Shown here: positions 48,423 to 57,102 of the stretch, in pieces
How the letters are laid out: the number at the start of each line of letters is the position of its first letter
Numbering within the stretch: the first letter of the stretch is position 1
Assembly: GCA_023459275.1 (NCBI GenBank)
Contig: JAEWVC010000023.1
Location: 21,090-85,089, forward strand
DNA from: Bacillota bacterium
Lineage (GTDB): Bacteria; Bacillota; Clostridia; Christensenellales; Aristaeellaceae
Direction of reading: 5' to 3'
Length of the DNA stretch: 64,000 nucleotides
Position numbers and translations under genes: made by a program
Notes under the pieces: model-generated
Database searches by the model: none
The model's input: only the letters and a program-made list of their open reading frames with translations
Told to the model about the DNA's origin: nothing

Positions 48423-50546
48423 ATGAGAGTTTTGGACCTCTGCATATCTGCGACAGGTGTTCTTGGGTATGGCGGGGCAGTAAAATCCCTTGGCCGTATC
48501 GGGGAAATCGGAGCAACACAGGTGCGCATTCACGTGGGCGGCTGGACCCAGGTATTTGACGGTGCGGTATACAGCGTGCTTGTGCGGCGTCCGGACAAAT
48601 CGACGTGGCCGCTTTTAACTGACGCGGTGCCTGTGGACGGCAAATTGACCGTGACCGTACCGCCGGAGCTTGTGTCTGCGGTCGGTGGTGTCCTGTTTGA
48701 AGTGCGTGCGGAGCGGAATGGCGCATTGATCAAATCCGGCAGTCTTGCCGTGCCTGTTGAAGGCGCGCTTACGGCAGGCCCGCCTCCTGCCGGTGTTGGC
48801 CAGAACTGGACGGATCAACTGACGGGCTTGGTGGCACGGCTGGATGTCGGGATACCGAATGTGTACATTTCGGGCGACTATCTCACCGGCTGGGGTGGCA
48901 AAGAGGACGAGCGTTTGGCACGGCTGTCATACAGGAGCGCGAAGCTGGGTTTTGACTGTGCTGTGAAAATGAAACCGCAAGGAACATCGTCGCTGAGTTA
49001 CCCAAAAAAGAACTTTACGCTCAATCTGTTCGAGGATGACACCTTTGCCAAAAAGAAAAAGGTTGCTATGCGTCCGGGGTGGGGTGGTCAAAGCAAATAT
49101 GTGCTCAAGGCGAACTGGGTCGATCCGACACACGCGTGCAACATCGTATCCGCGCAGCTTGCTGCCGGCATGCAAAAGGAATATGGCCTTTTCCCGAATG
49201 CGCCAAACCGTGGATTGATTGACGGCTACCCTGTGCTTTTGCATATGAACGGCGAATGCGTGGGGTTATATACCTGGAATATTCCCAAAGACGGATGGCA
49301 GTTTGGCTTTACCGGCGACATTGAAAACACGGCTTTGATTATGTGCGCCGAGTCACAGACCGGATCGTGTACGTTCCGGGAGAGCGCCAGCTTCGCCGAT
49401 TGGACCGTGGAATACGGCAAAGAGGATGCCGCCGCGCTGGCTGCGTTCAACCGCATGGTGCATTTCATCAAGGACGCATCGGATGCGGATTTCCGGACAC
49501 ATTTCACCGAGTACCTGAACCTGGACGCCTGCCTGAACTATTATTGCTTCGTATACCTTTCAGCCGCCATTGACAATCTTGGCAAAAACATGCTCATGGT
49601 CTCCGCTGACCGGCAGGTGTGGTCTCCCAGCTTGTACGACTTGGACAGCCTGTGGGGTGTATATTGGGACGGCATTGAATTGCTCCCCTATAACCGCAAA
49701 TGCCCGGAAGAGTACGCCTGTTCCACCAGCCTGCTTTGGGAAAAACTGCTCCGTTGCTTCCCGGACGAGATTGCCCTGCGGTATGAGCAGCTTCGGTCCA
49801 GGGCATTGAGTACAGGCAGCATCTTGGCCACCTTTGAGCGTTTCATGGGCAATATCCCCCAGCGCTTATACAGTGAGGATGTCCAAATCTGGCCCGAAAT
49901 CGCCAACATGAGCCGCAAAATGACGCAAATCCGGGCGTATGTCCCGGCACGGACGCAGTATGCGGACTACATGATGCGCAACCTGCGGACAAGCTCCGCT
50001 GGCAACCCTGGGCGGGTGCTGTACAATCTCCCCGCGCCGTTCGTGGGCAACGGGACGGATGCTTATGTTGATACGGGCATACGTCTGTTCGACAACCCGA
50101 AACGGGATTGGACGCTGCTGGTTCGGTTCCACAATACAGTTACGAGCCAGGAGAAGGTGCTGGTATCCTGCTTTTCAGAAATGTTCCCAAATTACGAAGG
50201 CCTTCTGATTCGCAGGGACAGTTCGAGCGTGGAAAATCAAGTGGCAGTGGTTGTCGGCTCGAATTGGGGGCAGCAGACGCCTAGCAGCCCCACGGAATAC
50301 TCTACCGTGGCGGTCATCAAAAACCGGGACAGTTACCGGGTTTTCCGGGACGGCGTGCTGGCCTACGATGTACAGAACATCCCCCTTGCGGTGCCCTACA
50401 TGGGGAACCTTTTGATTGGCTGTCAAGATGACGGCAGCTATAACAAAATACGGCATAGCGCCGTGACCGTGACCCATCTAAAGGTGTACCAGAAGGCGCT
50501 TTCCGATGCGGATGCGCTTGCTCTGCTAAACGAGTTTGCCGTTTGA
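48423..50546 (+). CDS. BppU - CotH kinase - lectin fusion protein
   Basis: 707 residues from ATG 48423 (GGGAGG). Residues 1-115 resemble a BppU baseplate domain (Ala-Thr-Gln-Val-Arg-Ile, Tyr-Ser-Val-Leu-Val-Arg-Arg-Pro-Asp). Residues about 140-480 match CotH kinases: Asn-Val-Tyr-Ile-Ser-Gly, Pro-Lys-Lys-Asn-Phe, the Lys-Ala-Asn-Trp-Val-Asp segment and the catalytic-type Ser-Leu-Tyr-Asp-Leu-Asp-Ser. The last 160 residues are a concanavalin-like lectin domain. CotH kinases phosphorylate coat proteins in spores; in phage it probably belongs to a receptor-binding structure. Placement between holin and endolysin is unusual for a tail protein. Confidence 0.85.
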   Translation: MRVLDLCISATGVLGYGGAVKSLGRIGEIGATQVRIHVGGWTQVFDGAVYSVLVRRPDKSTWPLLTDAVPVDGKLTVTVPPELVSAVGGVLFEVRAERNGALIKSGSLAVPVEGALTAGPPPAGVGQNWTDQLTGLVARLDVGIPNVYISGDYLTGWGGKEDERLARLSYRSAKLGFDCAVKMKPQGTSSLSYPKKNFTLNLFEDDTFAKKKKVAMRPGWGGQSKYVLKANWVDPTHACNIVSAQLAAGMQKEYGLFPNAPNRGLIDGYPVLLHMNGECVGLYTWNIPKDGWQFGFTGDIENTALIMCAESQTGSCTFRESASFADWTVEYGKEDAAALAAFNRMVHFIKDASDADFRTHFTEYLNLDACLNYYCFVYLSAAIDNLGKNMLMVSADRQVWSPSLYDLDSLWGVYWDGIELLPYNRKCPEEYACSTSLLWEKLLRCFPDEIALRYEQLRSRALSTGSILATFERFMGNIPQRLYSEDVQIWPEIANMSRKMTQIRAYVPARTQYADYMMRNLRTSSAGNPGRVLYNLPAPFVGNGTDAYVDTGIRLFDNPKRDWTLLVRFHNTVTSQEKVLVSCFSEMFPNYEGLLIRRDSSSVENQVAVVVGSNWGQQTPSSPTEYSTVAVIKNRDSYRVFRDGVLAYDVQNIPLAVPYMGNLLIGCQDDGSYNKIRHSAVTVTHLKVYQKALSDADALALLNEFAV

Positions 50547-50676
50547 TTCCCAACCAATCGCCCATAGGCTGCAAAATGGGTACGGTGCGCCGACTGCTCT
50601 TGGGGGCATCGGAGATATGGATGAACAAAACAAGCGGTGGCGAATAAGCTGCCGCATTTTTTTGGGAGGTTTTCAC

Positions 50677-51474
50677 ATGACGGTTAAAACAAATCTTGGA
50701 TTGGTAGCCTGGGCACTTCAATGGATTGGCCAAAAATATTGGTTTGGAACGTGCTGCTATGATTGTACCTCAAGCTTATTGACACGAAAAACGCAGCAAT
50801 ACCCTTCCCATTATACAAGCTCCCGCATGGCGCAGTACAAGGCTGATATTGCTGCAAAGAAGAAATGCTGCGATTGCATCGGCCTTATCAAGGGGTATTA
50901 CTGGACGCGGGAAGATGGCACGCAAAAGTATGGCCTGGATGGCCGCCCGGACAAGGGGGCCGAAGGCATGTTCAGCGCCGCCAAGGTCAAGGGCAGGATT
51001 GCCACACTGCCTGAGATTCCCGGCCTGCTACTCTACAGCCCTGGCCATGTAGGTGTGTACATAGGTGGAGGGTACGCGGTGGAAGCGCGCGGCTTCAACT
51101 ATGGAGTGGTGAAAACCAAGGTATCCCAGCGCCCTTGGTCCTATTGGTATCAATGTCCTTATATCGACTATATTGATGGTACACCGGTGGAACCCTCTCC
51201 TTCGCCGGAAACACCTGCTCCCACGCCGATACCGTCACCCATCCCTGGCAACGCACGGCTGCTCCGATACAAGAAAGGGCAAAAGATGCTGCGGGGCGAG
51301 GATGTCACCACAGTACAGACCCGCCTCGTTGAGCTTGGTTTCAACCCCGGTAAAATAGACGGAGTATATGGCCCTGTCACCGAAGCGGCGGTCAAAGCCT
51401 TCCAAACCGCCGCCGCCATTGAGGTGGACGGTATTGTGGGTCCGATTACTCAATCCAAGCTCCAAGGGAAATGA
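50677..51474 (+). CDS. Endolysin: NlpC/P60-like domain with peptidoglycan-binding domain
   Basis: 265 residues from ATG 50677 (GGGAGG). The catalytic domain has Cys-Cys-Asp-Cys-Ile-Gly-Leu (Cys near 66) and Gly-His-Val-Gly-Val-Tyr-Ile-Gly (His near 126), the Cys-His pair of NlpC/P60 peptidases. A Pro-rich linker leads to a PG_binding_1 domain (Val-Thr-Thr-Val-Gln-Thr-Arg-Leu, Asp-Gly-Val-Tyr-Gly-Pro). Degrades the wall at lysis. Confidence 0.9.
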   Translation: MTVKTNLGLVAWALQWIGQKYWFGTCCYDCTSSLLTRKTQQYPSHYTSSRMAQYKADIAAKKKCCDCIGLIKGYYWTREDGTQKYGLDGRPDKGAEGMFSAAKVKGRIATLPEIPGLLLYSPGHVGVYIGGGYAVEARGFNYGVVKTKVSQRPWSYWYQCPYIDYIDGTPVEPSPSPETPAPTPIPSPIPGNARLLRYKKGQKMLRGEDVTTVQTRLVELGFNPGKIDGVYGPVTEAAVKAFQTAAAIEVDGIVGPITQSKLQGK

Positions 51475-51479
51475 TCTTT

Positions 51480-51513
51480 GAGCCGCAGGCCATCAATCTG
51501 CGGCTCTTTTTTA
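51480..51513 (+). terminator. Terminator after the endolysin
   Basis: GAGCCGCAG (51480-51488) pairs perfectly with CTGCGGCTC (51498-51506) and six T follow. It closes the late operon. Confidence 0.9.
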
Positions 51514-51606
51514 TGGCGTTCATGATTACACGAAAACAAAAAGCCAAGAAATCGATATACACAGCATCAATATCACTCCGGCCTTGTGCCGTATCTGGAG
51601 GCACAT

Positions 51607-52005
51607 ATGACTTCCCAAGAAAAGACCTGTTTGCTCGAAATGCGGCAGGCGGGTTTGAGCTTTGCTCAGATTTCCGCCGACCTCGGTATCTCGAAAAATA
51701 CCCTCAAATCCTTCTTCCGCCGTGCGGATGCGAACAAAGGCACCGCTGCGACAATCGCCTGCGTCCATTGTGGGAATCCCTTTGCTGTCAAGGGGAAGCG
51801 CCGGTTTTGCTCAGACGGCTGTCGCTACACCTGGAGCTATTCCCACCGTACCCTAAACATCCATAACGCGGTCGAGAAGAAATGTGCGTGCTGCGGCAAG
51901 CGCTTTTTCAGCTATGTGTCCAGCCACCGTAAATACTGCTCCCGCACCTGCTATATCGCAGACCGCTATGGCAAGGAGAGGGGTCATGACAGACATGCGG
52001 TATAA
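51607..52005 (+). CDS. HTH and zinc-finger protein of the recombinase cassette
   Basis: 132 residues from ATG 51607. N-terminal helix-turn-helix (Ser-Phe-Ala-Gln-Ile-Ser-Ala-Asp-Leu-Gly-Ile-Ser) and two zinc fingers of treble-clef type (Cys-Val-His-Cys, Cys-Ser-Asp-Gly-Cys; Cys-Ala-Cys-Cys, Cys-Ser-Arg-Thr-Cys). This protein, a SHOCT protein and serine recombinases form a recurring mobile cassette in Clostridia. It overlaps the next gene by 20 bases. Confidence 0.8.
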   Translation: MTSQEKTCLLEMRQAGLSFAQISADLGISKNTLKSFFRRADANKGTAATIACVHCGNPFAVKGKRRFCSDGCRYTWSYSHRTLNIHNAVEKKCACCGKRFFSYVSSHRKYCSRTCYIADRYGKERGHDRHAV

Positions 52006-52195
52006 GCAGCATCAACGGTACCTGGCGGCCATCTCCGTAGCCAACGATATGTTCGAGAGCGGCTTCATTGACGACGCGGATTTCTCGGCACTTGAGACAA
52101 AATTCGCCGCAAAATATCAGCCTCTCTTTCGTTACGAAAAGCCTTGTCTTTCCGCGACCCTTCCTATAAGACAGACAGACGAAGGGAGGGGTTGA
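51986..52195 (+). CDS. SHOCT-domain protein
   Basis: 69 residues from ATG 51986 (AGGAGAGG). The SHOCT motif is visible: Phe-Glu-Ser-Gly-Phe-Ile-Asp-Asp-Ala-Asp-Phe, then Leu-Glu-Thr-Lys-Phe-Ala-Ala-Lys-Tyr. Likely an oligomerisation or recombination-control partner of the recombinases that follow. Confidence 0.8.
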   Translation: MTDMRYKQHQRYLAAISVANDMFESGFIDDADFSALETKFAAKYQPLFRYEKPCLSATLPIRQTDEGRG

Positions 52196-52197
52196 TA

Positions 52198-53496
52198 TTG
52201 GCCCGAATCATACGGAAAATGAACCCGGCGCTACCGCTACCGCCACGCCTTCTGAATGTCGCGGCATATGCGCGGGTATCGTTGGACAAGGATTCCATGC
52301 TGCATTCACTGTCCGCGCAGATAAGCTATTACAGCGACCACATTCAAAAAAAACCCGGCTGGCGGTACACGGGTGTGTATGCGGACAAAGCGCTCACCGG
52401 CACCAAGGCCGAACGCCCGGAATTCCAGCGGCTGCTGGCCGACTGCCGGGCCGGGCTAATCGACATGGTGATCACCAAGAGCATCAGCAGGTTTGCCCGC
52501 AATACGGTGACGCTGCTGGAAACGGTGCGAGAGCTGAAGGCGCTGGGCGTGGACGTCTACTTCGAGGAACAGAACATTCACTCCATGAGCGGGGATGGCG
52601 AGCTGATGCTTACCATCCTCGCTTCTTATGCGCAGGAAGAAAGCCGCTCGGTATCCGAAAACTGCACATGGCGCGTTCGCAAGAAATTTGAGGTCGGGAT
52701 ACCCACGACCGTACAGATTTTCGGTTACAGAATCCATCAGGGCACTTTCACAATCATCCCGGAAGAAGCGGCCATCGTCCGAATGATCTTCGCCGACTAT
52801 CTTGGCGGCATGGGGCGTAACGCGATATACCGGAAGATCGTTGCGCTGGACATTCCCACAAAGACCGGGCGGAATTGGTGTGAAGCCTCTATTGACGAAA
52901 TTCTCCGCAATGAGAAGTATGTCGGCGACCTGCTGTTGCAGAAATACTTCCGCGAGGATCACCTCACCAAGAAAGACCGCAGGAATCGAGGCGAGCTTCC
53001 CCAATACTACGTCCGCGACCATCACGAGGCGATTATTGCCCGCGCGGACTTTGACCGCGTTCAACAGATGCTCAAGGCGCGCGGCGAGTATTTCCACCCT
53101 TATGAATACCAGCCCACAAGTTACCCTTTCACAGGGAAGATCATCTGTGGAAAGTGCAGCAAGTCCTACAATCGCAAAACGACGCTGGGCAGGGTTTCGT
53201 GGCAATGCTCCACATTCCTGCGGTTGGGCAAAGCGCATTGCCATGCCAAGCAGATTCCCGAGGATACACTGATGGACGTTACAGCTTTGGTACTCGGCCT
53301 GGGCACATTTGACGAGGCCGTATTCAAAGAGCGCATTCGGGAAATCCGCGTTCCGGCCTTCAATCATCTGGTCTACATATTCGAAGATGGAACCGAAGAA
53401 ACCCGCGTTTGGCAGGACAAATCCCGGCGTGATAGCTGGGATTTGTCTATGCGCCAACAAGCTGCGGAACAAGCGAATAGGAGGTATGCAAAATGA
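52198..53496 (+). CDS. Large serine recombinase 1
   Basis: 432 residues from TTG 52198 (GGGAGGGG upstream). Resolvase domain with nucleophile in Tyr-Ala-Arg-Val-Ser (near residue 25) and Arg-Phe-Ala-Arg-Asn; recombinase domain (Phe-Gly-Tyr-Arg); zinc ribbon (Cys-Gly-Lys-Cys, Cys). It lacks the long coiled coil of recombinase 2. Integrates or excises the prophage, perhaps with the following gene. It overlaps that gene by four bases (ATGA). Confidence 0.92.
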   Translation: MARIIRKMNPALPLPPRLLNVAAYARVSLDKDSMLHSLSAQISYYSDHIQKKPGWRYTGVYADKALTGTKAERPEFQRLLADCRAGLIDMVITKSISRFARNTVTLLETVRELKALGVDVYFEEQNIHSMSGDGELMLTILASYAQEESRSVSENCTWRVRKKFEVGIPTTVQIFGYRIHQGTFTIIPEEAAIVRMIFADYLGGMGRNAIYRKIVALDIPTKTGRNWCEASIDEILRNEKYVGDLLLQKYFREDHLTKKDRRNRGELPQYYVRDHHEAIIARADFDRVQQMLKARGEYFHPYEYQPTSYPFTGKIICGKCSKSYNRKTTLGRVSWQCSTFLRLGKAHCHAKQIPEDTLMDVTALVLGLGTFDEAVFKERIREIRVPAFNHLVYIFEDGTEETRVWQDKSRRDSWDLSMRQQAAEQANRRYAK

Positions 53497-55070
53497 GCGA
53501 GGCAAGAGCATACGCGCCCAGGGTGACGATGACGCCCGCCACCCTGAACCGTTTTACGGCTATGCCGATAGCGAACACCCGAAAGCGCCGCGTGGCGGCC
53601 TATGCCCGCGTATCCACCAATCAGGAGGAACAGCTCACCAGCTATGAGGCGCAGGTGGACTACTACACGCAGTACATCCAATCCAAGACTGAGTGGGAAT
53701 TCGTGAAGGTGTACACCGACGAAGGCATCAGCGCCACGAACACCAAGAAGCGCGATGGCTTCAATGAAATGGTGCAGGACGCGCTGGACGGAAAGATCGA
53801 TCTCATCATCACGAAATCCGTCTCCCGCTTCGCCCGCAACACGGTGGATTCCCTGACCACGGTTCGGTTGCTCAAGGATAGGGGTGTGGAGGTTTATTTT
53901 GAAAAAGAGAACATCTACACGCTGGATTCCAAGGGCGAACTGCTCATAACCATCATGAGCAGTCTGGCCCAGGAAGAAAGTCGCTCCATTTCTGAGAACG
54001 TGACCTGGGGCAAACGCAAAAAGATGGCGGACGGCAAGGTGAACCTGCCCTATAAGCAATTCCTCGGATACCGCAAAGGCGCGGACGGCCTGCCGGAGAT
54101 CGTGCCCGAGGAAGCGGTCATCGTGAAGGGCATTTTCCGCATGTTCCTCGAAGGCAAGTCGCCCGCTTACATCGCGCGCCACCTGACGGAGCGCGGCATC
54201 CCGACGCCGGGCGGCAAACCCAACTGGCGGCCTAATACCGTGGAGAGCATCCTGACCAACGAAAAGTATAAGGGCGACGCCATCCTGCAAAAAACTTTCT
54301 GTACGGACTTCCTCACCAAGAAAACCAAGGTCAATGAGGGTGAGGTGCCGCAATACTATGTGGAGGGCAGCCACCCGGCCATCATCGAACCGGAGATATT
54401 CGATGCGGTTCAGATCGAATTGAAGCGCCGCAAAATGCCGGGCCGCAGGAATTACACGCCGCATTGCTTCTCTGGCCGGATTTACTGCGATGAATGCGGC
54501 GAGCTGTATGGCAGCAAGGCGTGGCATTCCCATACCGTGTGGAAATGCAACGCAAAGCATAAGCAGCTTGCCACCTGCTCCACACCTGCCCTGCGCAATG
54601 AAACCATACAGGACGCCTTCGTGCGGGCATTCAATCAGATGATTGACCGTAAAGACGAGATCATCCACATCTGCGAAGATACCATGCGGGAACGCTGCGA
54701 TACCTCCGGGCTGGCGGAGCGGTTGGCCGAACTGCGCACGGAATTGGAGATCATCACGGGGCTTATGCAGCGCCACATCAGCGCTAATGCGCATATGGCA
54801 ATCGATCAGGCCGAGTATCAGCGGCAATACGACGAGTACGAAGCACGGTTCCATGAAGCCCAGCGGCGCATCGTGGAGGCGGAGGCGCACCGGGAAGCCC
54901 TGACCGCCAAGCGCGGAAAGCTCAAGGGGTATCTCGATATTCTGCGCGAGCAAGGGCCTATCCGGACGTTCAACGAACCGCTATGGTGCGGCGCGGTTGA
55001 GCAAGTACGGATAAAGGAGGACGGTATCATGCGCATCATTTTCAAAGATGGGGCTGTGGTAGAGGGGTAA
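53493..55070 (+). CDS. Large serine recombinase 2
   Basis: 525 residues. Resolvase domain with Tyr-Ala-Arg-Val-Ser-Thr (near residue 40), Ser-Arg-Phe-Ala-Arg-Asn; recombinase domain; zinc ribbon Cys-Asp-Glu-Cys; coiled coil (about 410-480) and a final beta segment. Full-length for the family. Its 3' end is partly duplicated at 62.2 kb as a decayed copy. One member of the pair may give directionality, or both may form the active complex. Confidence 0.92.
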   Translation: MSEARAYAPRVTMTPATLNRFTAMPIANTRKRRVAAYARVSTNQEEQLTSYEAQVDYYTQYIQSKTEWEFVKVYTDEGISATNTKKRDGFNEMVQDALDGKIDLIITKSVSRFARNTVDSLTTVRLLKDRGVEVYFEKENIYTLDSKGELLITIMSSLAQEESRSISENVTWGKRKKMADGKVNLPYKQFLGYRKGADGLPEIVPEEAVIVKGIFRMFLEGKSPAYIARHLTERGIPTPGGKPNWRPNTVESILTNEKYKGDAILQKTFCTDFLTKKTKVNEGEVPQYYVEGSHPAIIEPEIFDAVQIELKRRKMPGRRNYTPHCFSGRIYCDECGELYGSKAWHSHTVWKCNAKHKQLATCSTPALRNETIQDAFVRAFNQMIDRKDEIIHICEDTMRERCDTSGLAERLAELRTELEIITGLMQRHISANAHMAIDQAEYQRQYDEYEARFHEAQRRIVEAEAHREALTAKRGKLKGYLDILREQGPIRTFNEPLWCGAVEQVRIKEDGIMRIIFKDGAVVEG

Positions 55071-55085
55071 GGCCCTGCGATTGGC

Positions 55086-55154
55086 CGCAGGCTCGGTTTC
55101 GGGCCTGCGGCCTCCTGCTTGCAGGTATTATAGATGTATATCATAATACCTGCA
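55086..55154. terminator. Hairpins between converging transcripts
   Basis: First: CGCAGGC (about 55087-55093) with GCCTGCG (55103-55109). Second: perfect 12-bp arms 55120-55131 and 55143-55154 with A-run on one side and T-run as read from the minus strand. They lie between the recombinase stop (plus) and the radical SAM stop (minus), so they probably terminate both. Confidence 0.7.
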
Positions 55155-55169
55155 AAAAATCTGGAAGAA

Positions 55170-57095
55170 TCAATTCTCAGGGCGTTGAATTTGATAGAAG
55201 CACAGTACCGCACGAACGGCAGGATCGTCTATAGCGATATCCTTGTCGGTGAATCTGTTCTTTTTGATGATGGGGTCAGCAACTGCTCGCTGCTCCGGGG
55301 TAAGTGTGAAGAACGCTTCGCGCCACTCGTCGGTGATGGTATCGCAAGCATCGGCATAGGCAGCAACTTTACCGAAGCGTACCCGCTTGGCTTGGTCATG
55401 CTCAAAACGTCGGATGATAAGGGCTTCCGGCATCATCATGATTTCGTGAAACTCATCTTCATCGGCACCGAAGGCGGCTTCAAAGAACTGCTTGCCGCGT
55501 CCGATTTTTCCGTGGGTAGATGTTAGCACCGCTTGCACGGCACGGACATATTTCTTGCTCCATTTTTTTCCAATAAAGTCGCGGTTGCGGAACCACTTCG
55601 GGTCATCAATGGGGTGGTATTTCATTGGGAAAGAATAGATGGTCACACCTAGCTCGTCGCACAGTTCCACCGACAGCTTCATGCGGCGGTACAGGTCGAC
55701 AGGTTCCTCCTCGAAGTTATAAAGCATATAATTCGAAAGGTCGGTCAGCCCAGCAGCTGCTGCGGCACGGACAGCACGTTCATAGATGCGATGTTCCTTC
55801 CAGCTATCAAATGCGATGCGGACGGGTCTGATATTGATTCGTGCCAGTGTCTGCATATTCTCCGGCGTGATTAGCCGCCCGTCGATTCCTTGGTTGAAGT
55901 CCACGATCCTTTGCCGTGGCATGGGGTGGTAGGCATACTTCTGGAACAGTGGTTGGATATACTTATGCAGTTCAAGAATTGCCGCTCTTGTCGCCGTATG
56001 AACCTGGTCACACTCGGCTTCCATAATTCGCTTGTACAGTTCATCGCGGATGACAGTGTCCTTACAGACTTTGGGGTTGCTACACTTGGTCAGGAGTGTG
56101 TCATATAGTTCAACCATCATGCGGATATAAGCGCGGTCGTTGATGCCTTCCACCAAATTCCGGTATGCAATATCATAGGGATTCGGCGGGATATATGTTG
56201 CCCCTCTGCCAAAACCGCAAGCGATAATTTCCTCGATAATGCGCTCATAGCACTCGGACTCGAGGACATTATTATCCAGCAGCATCAGATTCTTCTGTTC
56301 GCCGAACCGTTCCTGTGCCGCCTCCAACTGCTGGCGAAGCTGTATGTAGTTTTGATATTTTGGCTCCAGCTTTGGTACAGCGCAGAACTTGCACTTGTTC
56401 GGGCAGCCACGGGTCATATAGGCGAAGTAAGCGTCCGTGGTAGGGTACTTGTAATCAATTTCATCGAGGATGGAGTAGTCCAGCGGTAAGGTATCAATTA
56501 TGGCGTTGCTATCCGCATCCAACATGCCGGGGTTTTCCAGAATACCAAAAATCGGTACGATGCCAGTTTCCTTCGTGATTTCATCGGGGATGATGGACGA
56601 GGCAATGCCGCCGACAAACACCTTGCGCTGATCTCTGCAAAGCTGTTTGACGAAATTGATGGTGTCAATGGTAATTGCCCACTCGAATGTAAACAGCGTG
56701 GTTACGCAGACCACGTCGAAGCGCGGGTTAGTGAAAAAGTCCTTATCCTTAAATTTTGTTCTGTGGTCACGAATCAGGTCGATGAGCATATCCGCATCGT
56801 CTTGTGTCGCTTCGTTTTTACGGACTTCTTCTTCAGGTATGTCTGCGGTCTTTCCGTAACGGATGTATGCTGTGAGCGACGGAATGAGCCGCCGCCATTT
56901 CATTTCAGGGCATACACCAAAAAGGAGCCGGATAAGCTCCTCGCACAACAGGCTTGCCGCGAATTGCTGCAGGTCGCCTTTATAGAAACGAACATTATCT
57001 CCACGTTGCTTATAGTACGTGGAGATTTTCATCAGTCCCATGGGCGGATACTTGTTCCGGTAGTTTGGCTCTATCAAAAGCACTTCGCGTGGCAT
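55170..57095 (-). CDS. Radical SAM protein with B12-binding-like N-terminus
   Basis: 641 residues. It opens like B12-dependent radical SAM enzymes (Val-Leu-Leu-Ile-Glu-Pro-Asn, Pro-Pro-Met-Gly-Leu), with a large insertion before the radical SAM core. The cluster motif Cys-X3-Cys-X2-Cys is at residues 231-238 (Arg-Gly-Cys-Pro-Asn-Lys-Cys-Lys-Phe-Cys). The C-terminal 180 residues match nothing I know. Such enzymes start radical chemistry with SAM; the substrate is unknown. It is much larger than viperins and has a different motif context. Last gene of the island operon, seven bases after the GHKL ATPase. A normal tRNA- or lipid-modifying radical SAM enzyme cannot be excluded, but operon context argues against housekeeping. 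Confidence 0.85.
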   Translation of the reverse strand: MPREVLLIEPNYRNKYPPMGLMKISTYYKQRGDNVRFYKGDLQQFAASLLCEELIRLLFGVCPEMKWRRLIPSLTAYIRYGKTADIPEEEVRKNEATQDDADMLIDLIRDHRTKFKDKDFFTNPRFDVVCVTTLFTFEWAITIDTINFVKQLCRDQRKVFVGGIASSIIPDEITKETGIVPIFGILENPGMLDADSNAIIDTLPLDYSILDEIDYKYPTTDAYFAYMTRGCPNKCKFCAVPKLEPKYQNYIQLRQQLEAAQERFGEQKNLMLLDNNVLESECYERIIEEIIACGFGRGATYIPPNPYDIAYRNLVEGINDRAYIRMMVELYDTLLTKCSNPKVCKDTVIRDELYKRIMEAECDQVHTATRAAILELHKYIQPLFQKYAYHPMPRQRIVDFNQGIDGRLITPENMQTLARINIRPVRIAFDSWKEHRIYERAVRAAAAAGLTDLSNYMLYNFEEEPVDLYRRMKLSVELCDELGVTIYSFPMKYHPIDDPKWFRNRDFIGKKWSKKYVRAVQAVLTSTHGKIGRGKQFFEAAFGADEDEFHEIMMMPEALIIRRFEHDQAKRVRFGKVAAYADACDTITDEWREAFFTLTPEQRAVADPIIKKNRFTDKDIAIDDPAVRAVLCFYQIQRPEN

Positions 57096-57102
57096 AACAG
57101 CA

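Noticed and set aside
10843..55120. Attachment-site repeat CCTCCTGCT near both prophage ends
   Set aside because: Nine bases only, a match expected by chance; no longer common core was found by eye.
55170..57095. Prokaryotic viperin
   Set aside because: The protein is about twice the size of viperins, has a B12-like N-terminal region and a different surrounding of the cysteine motif.
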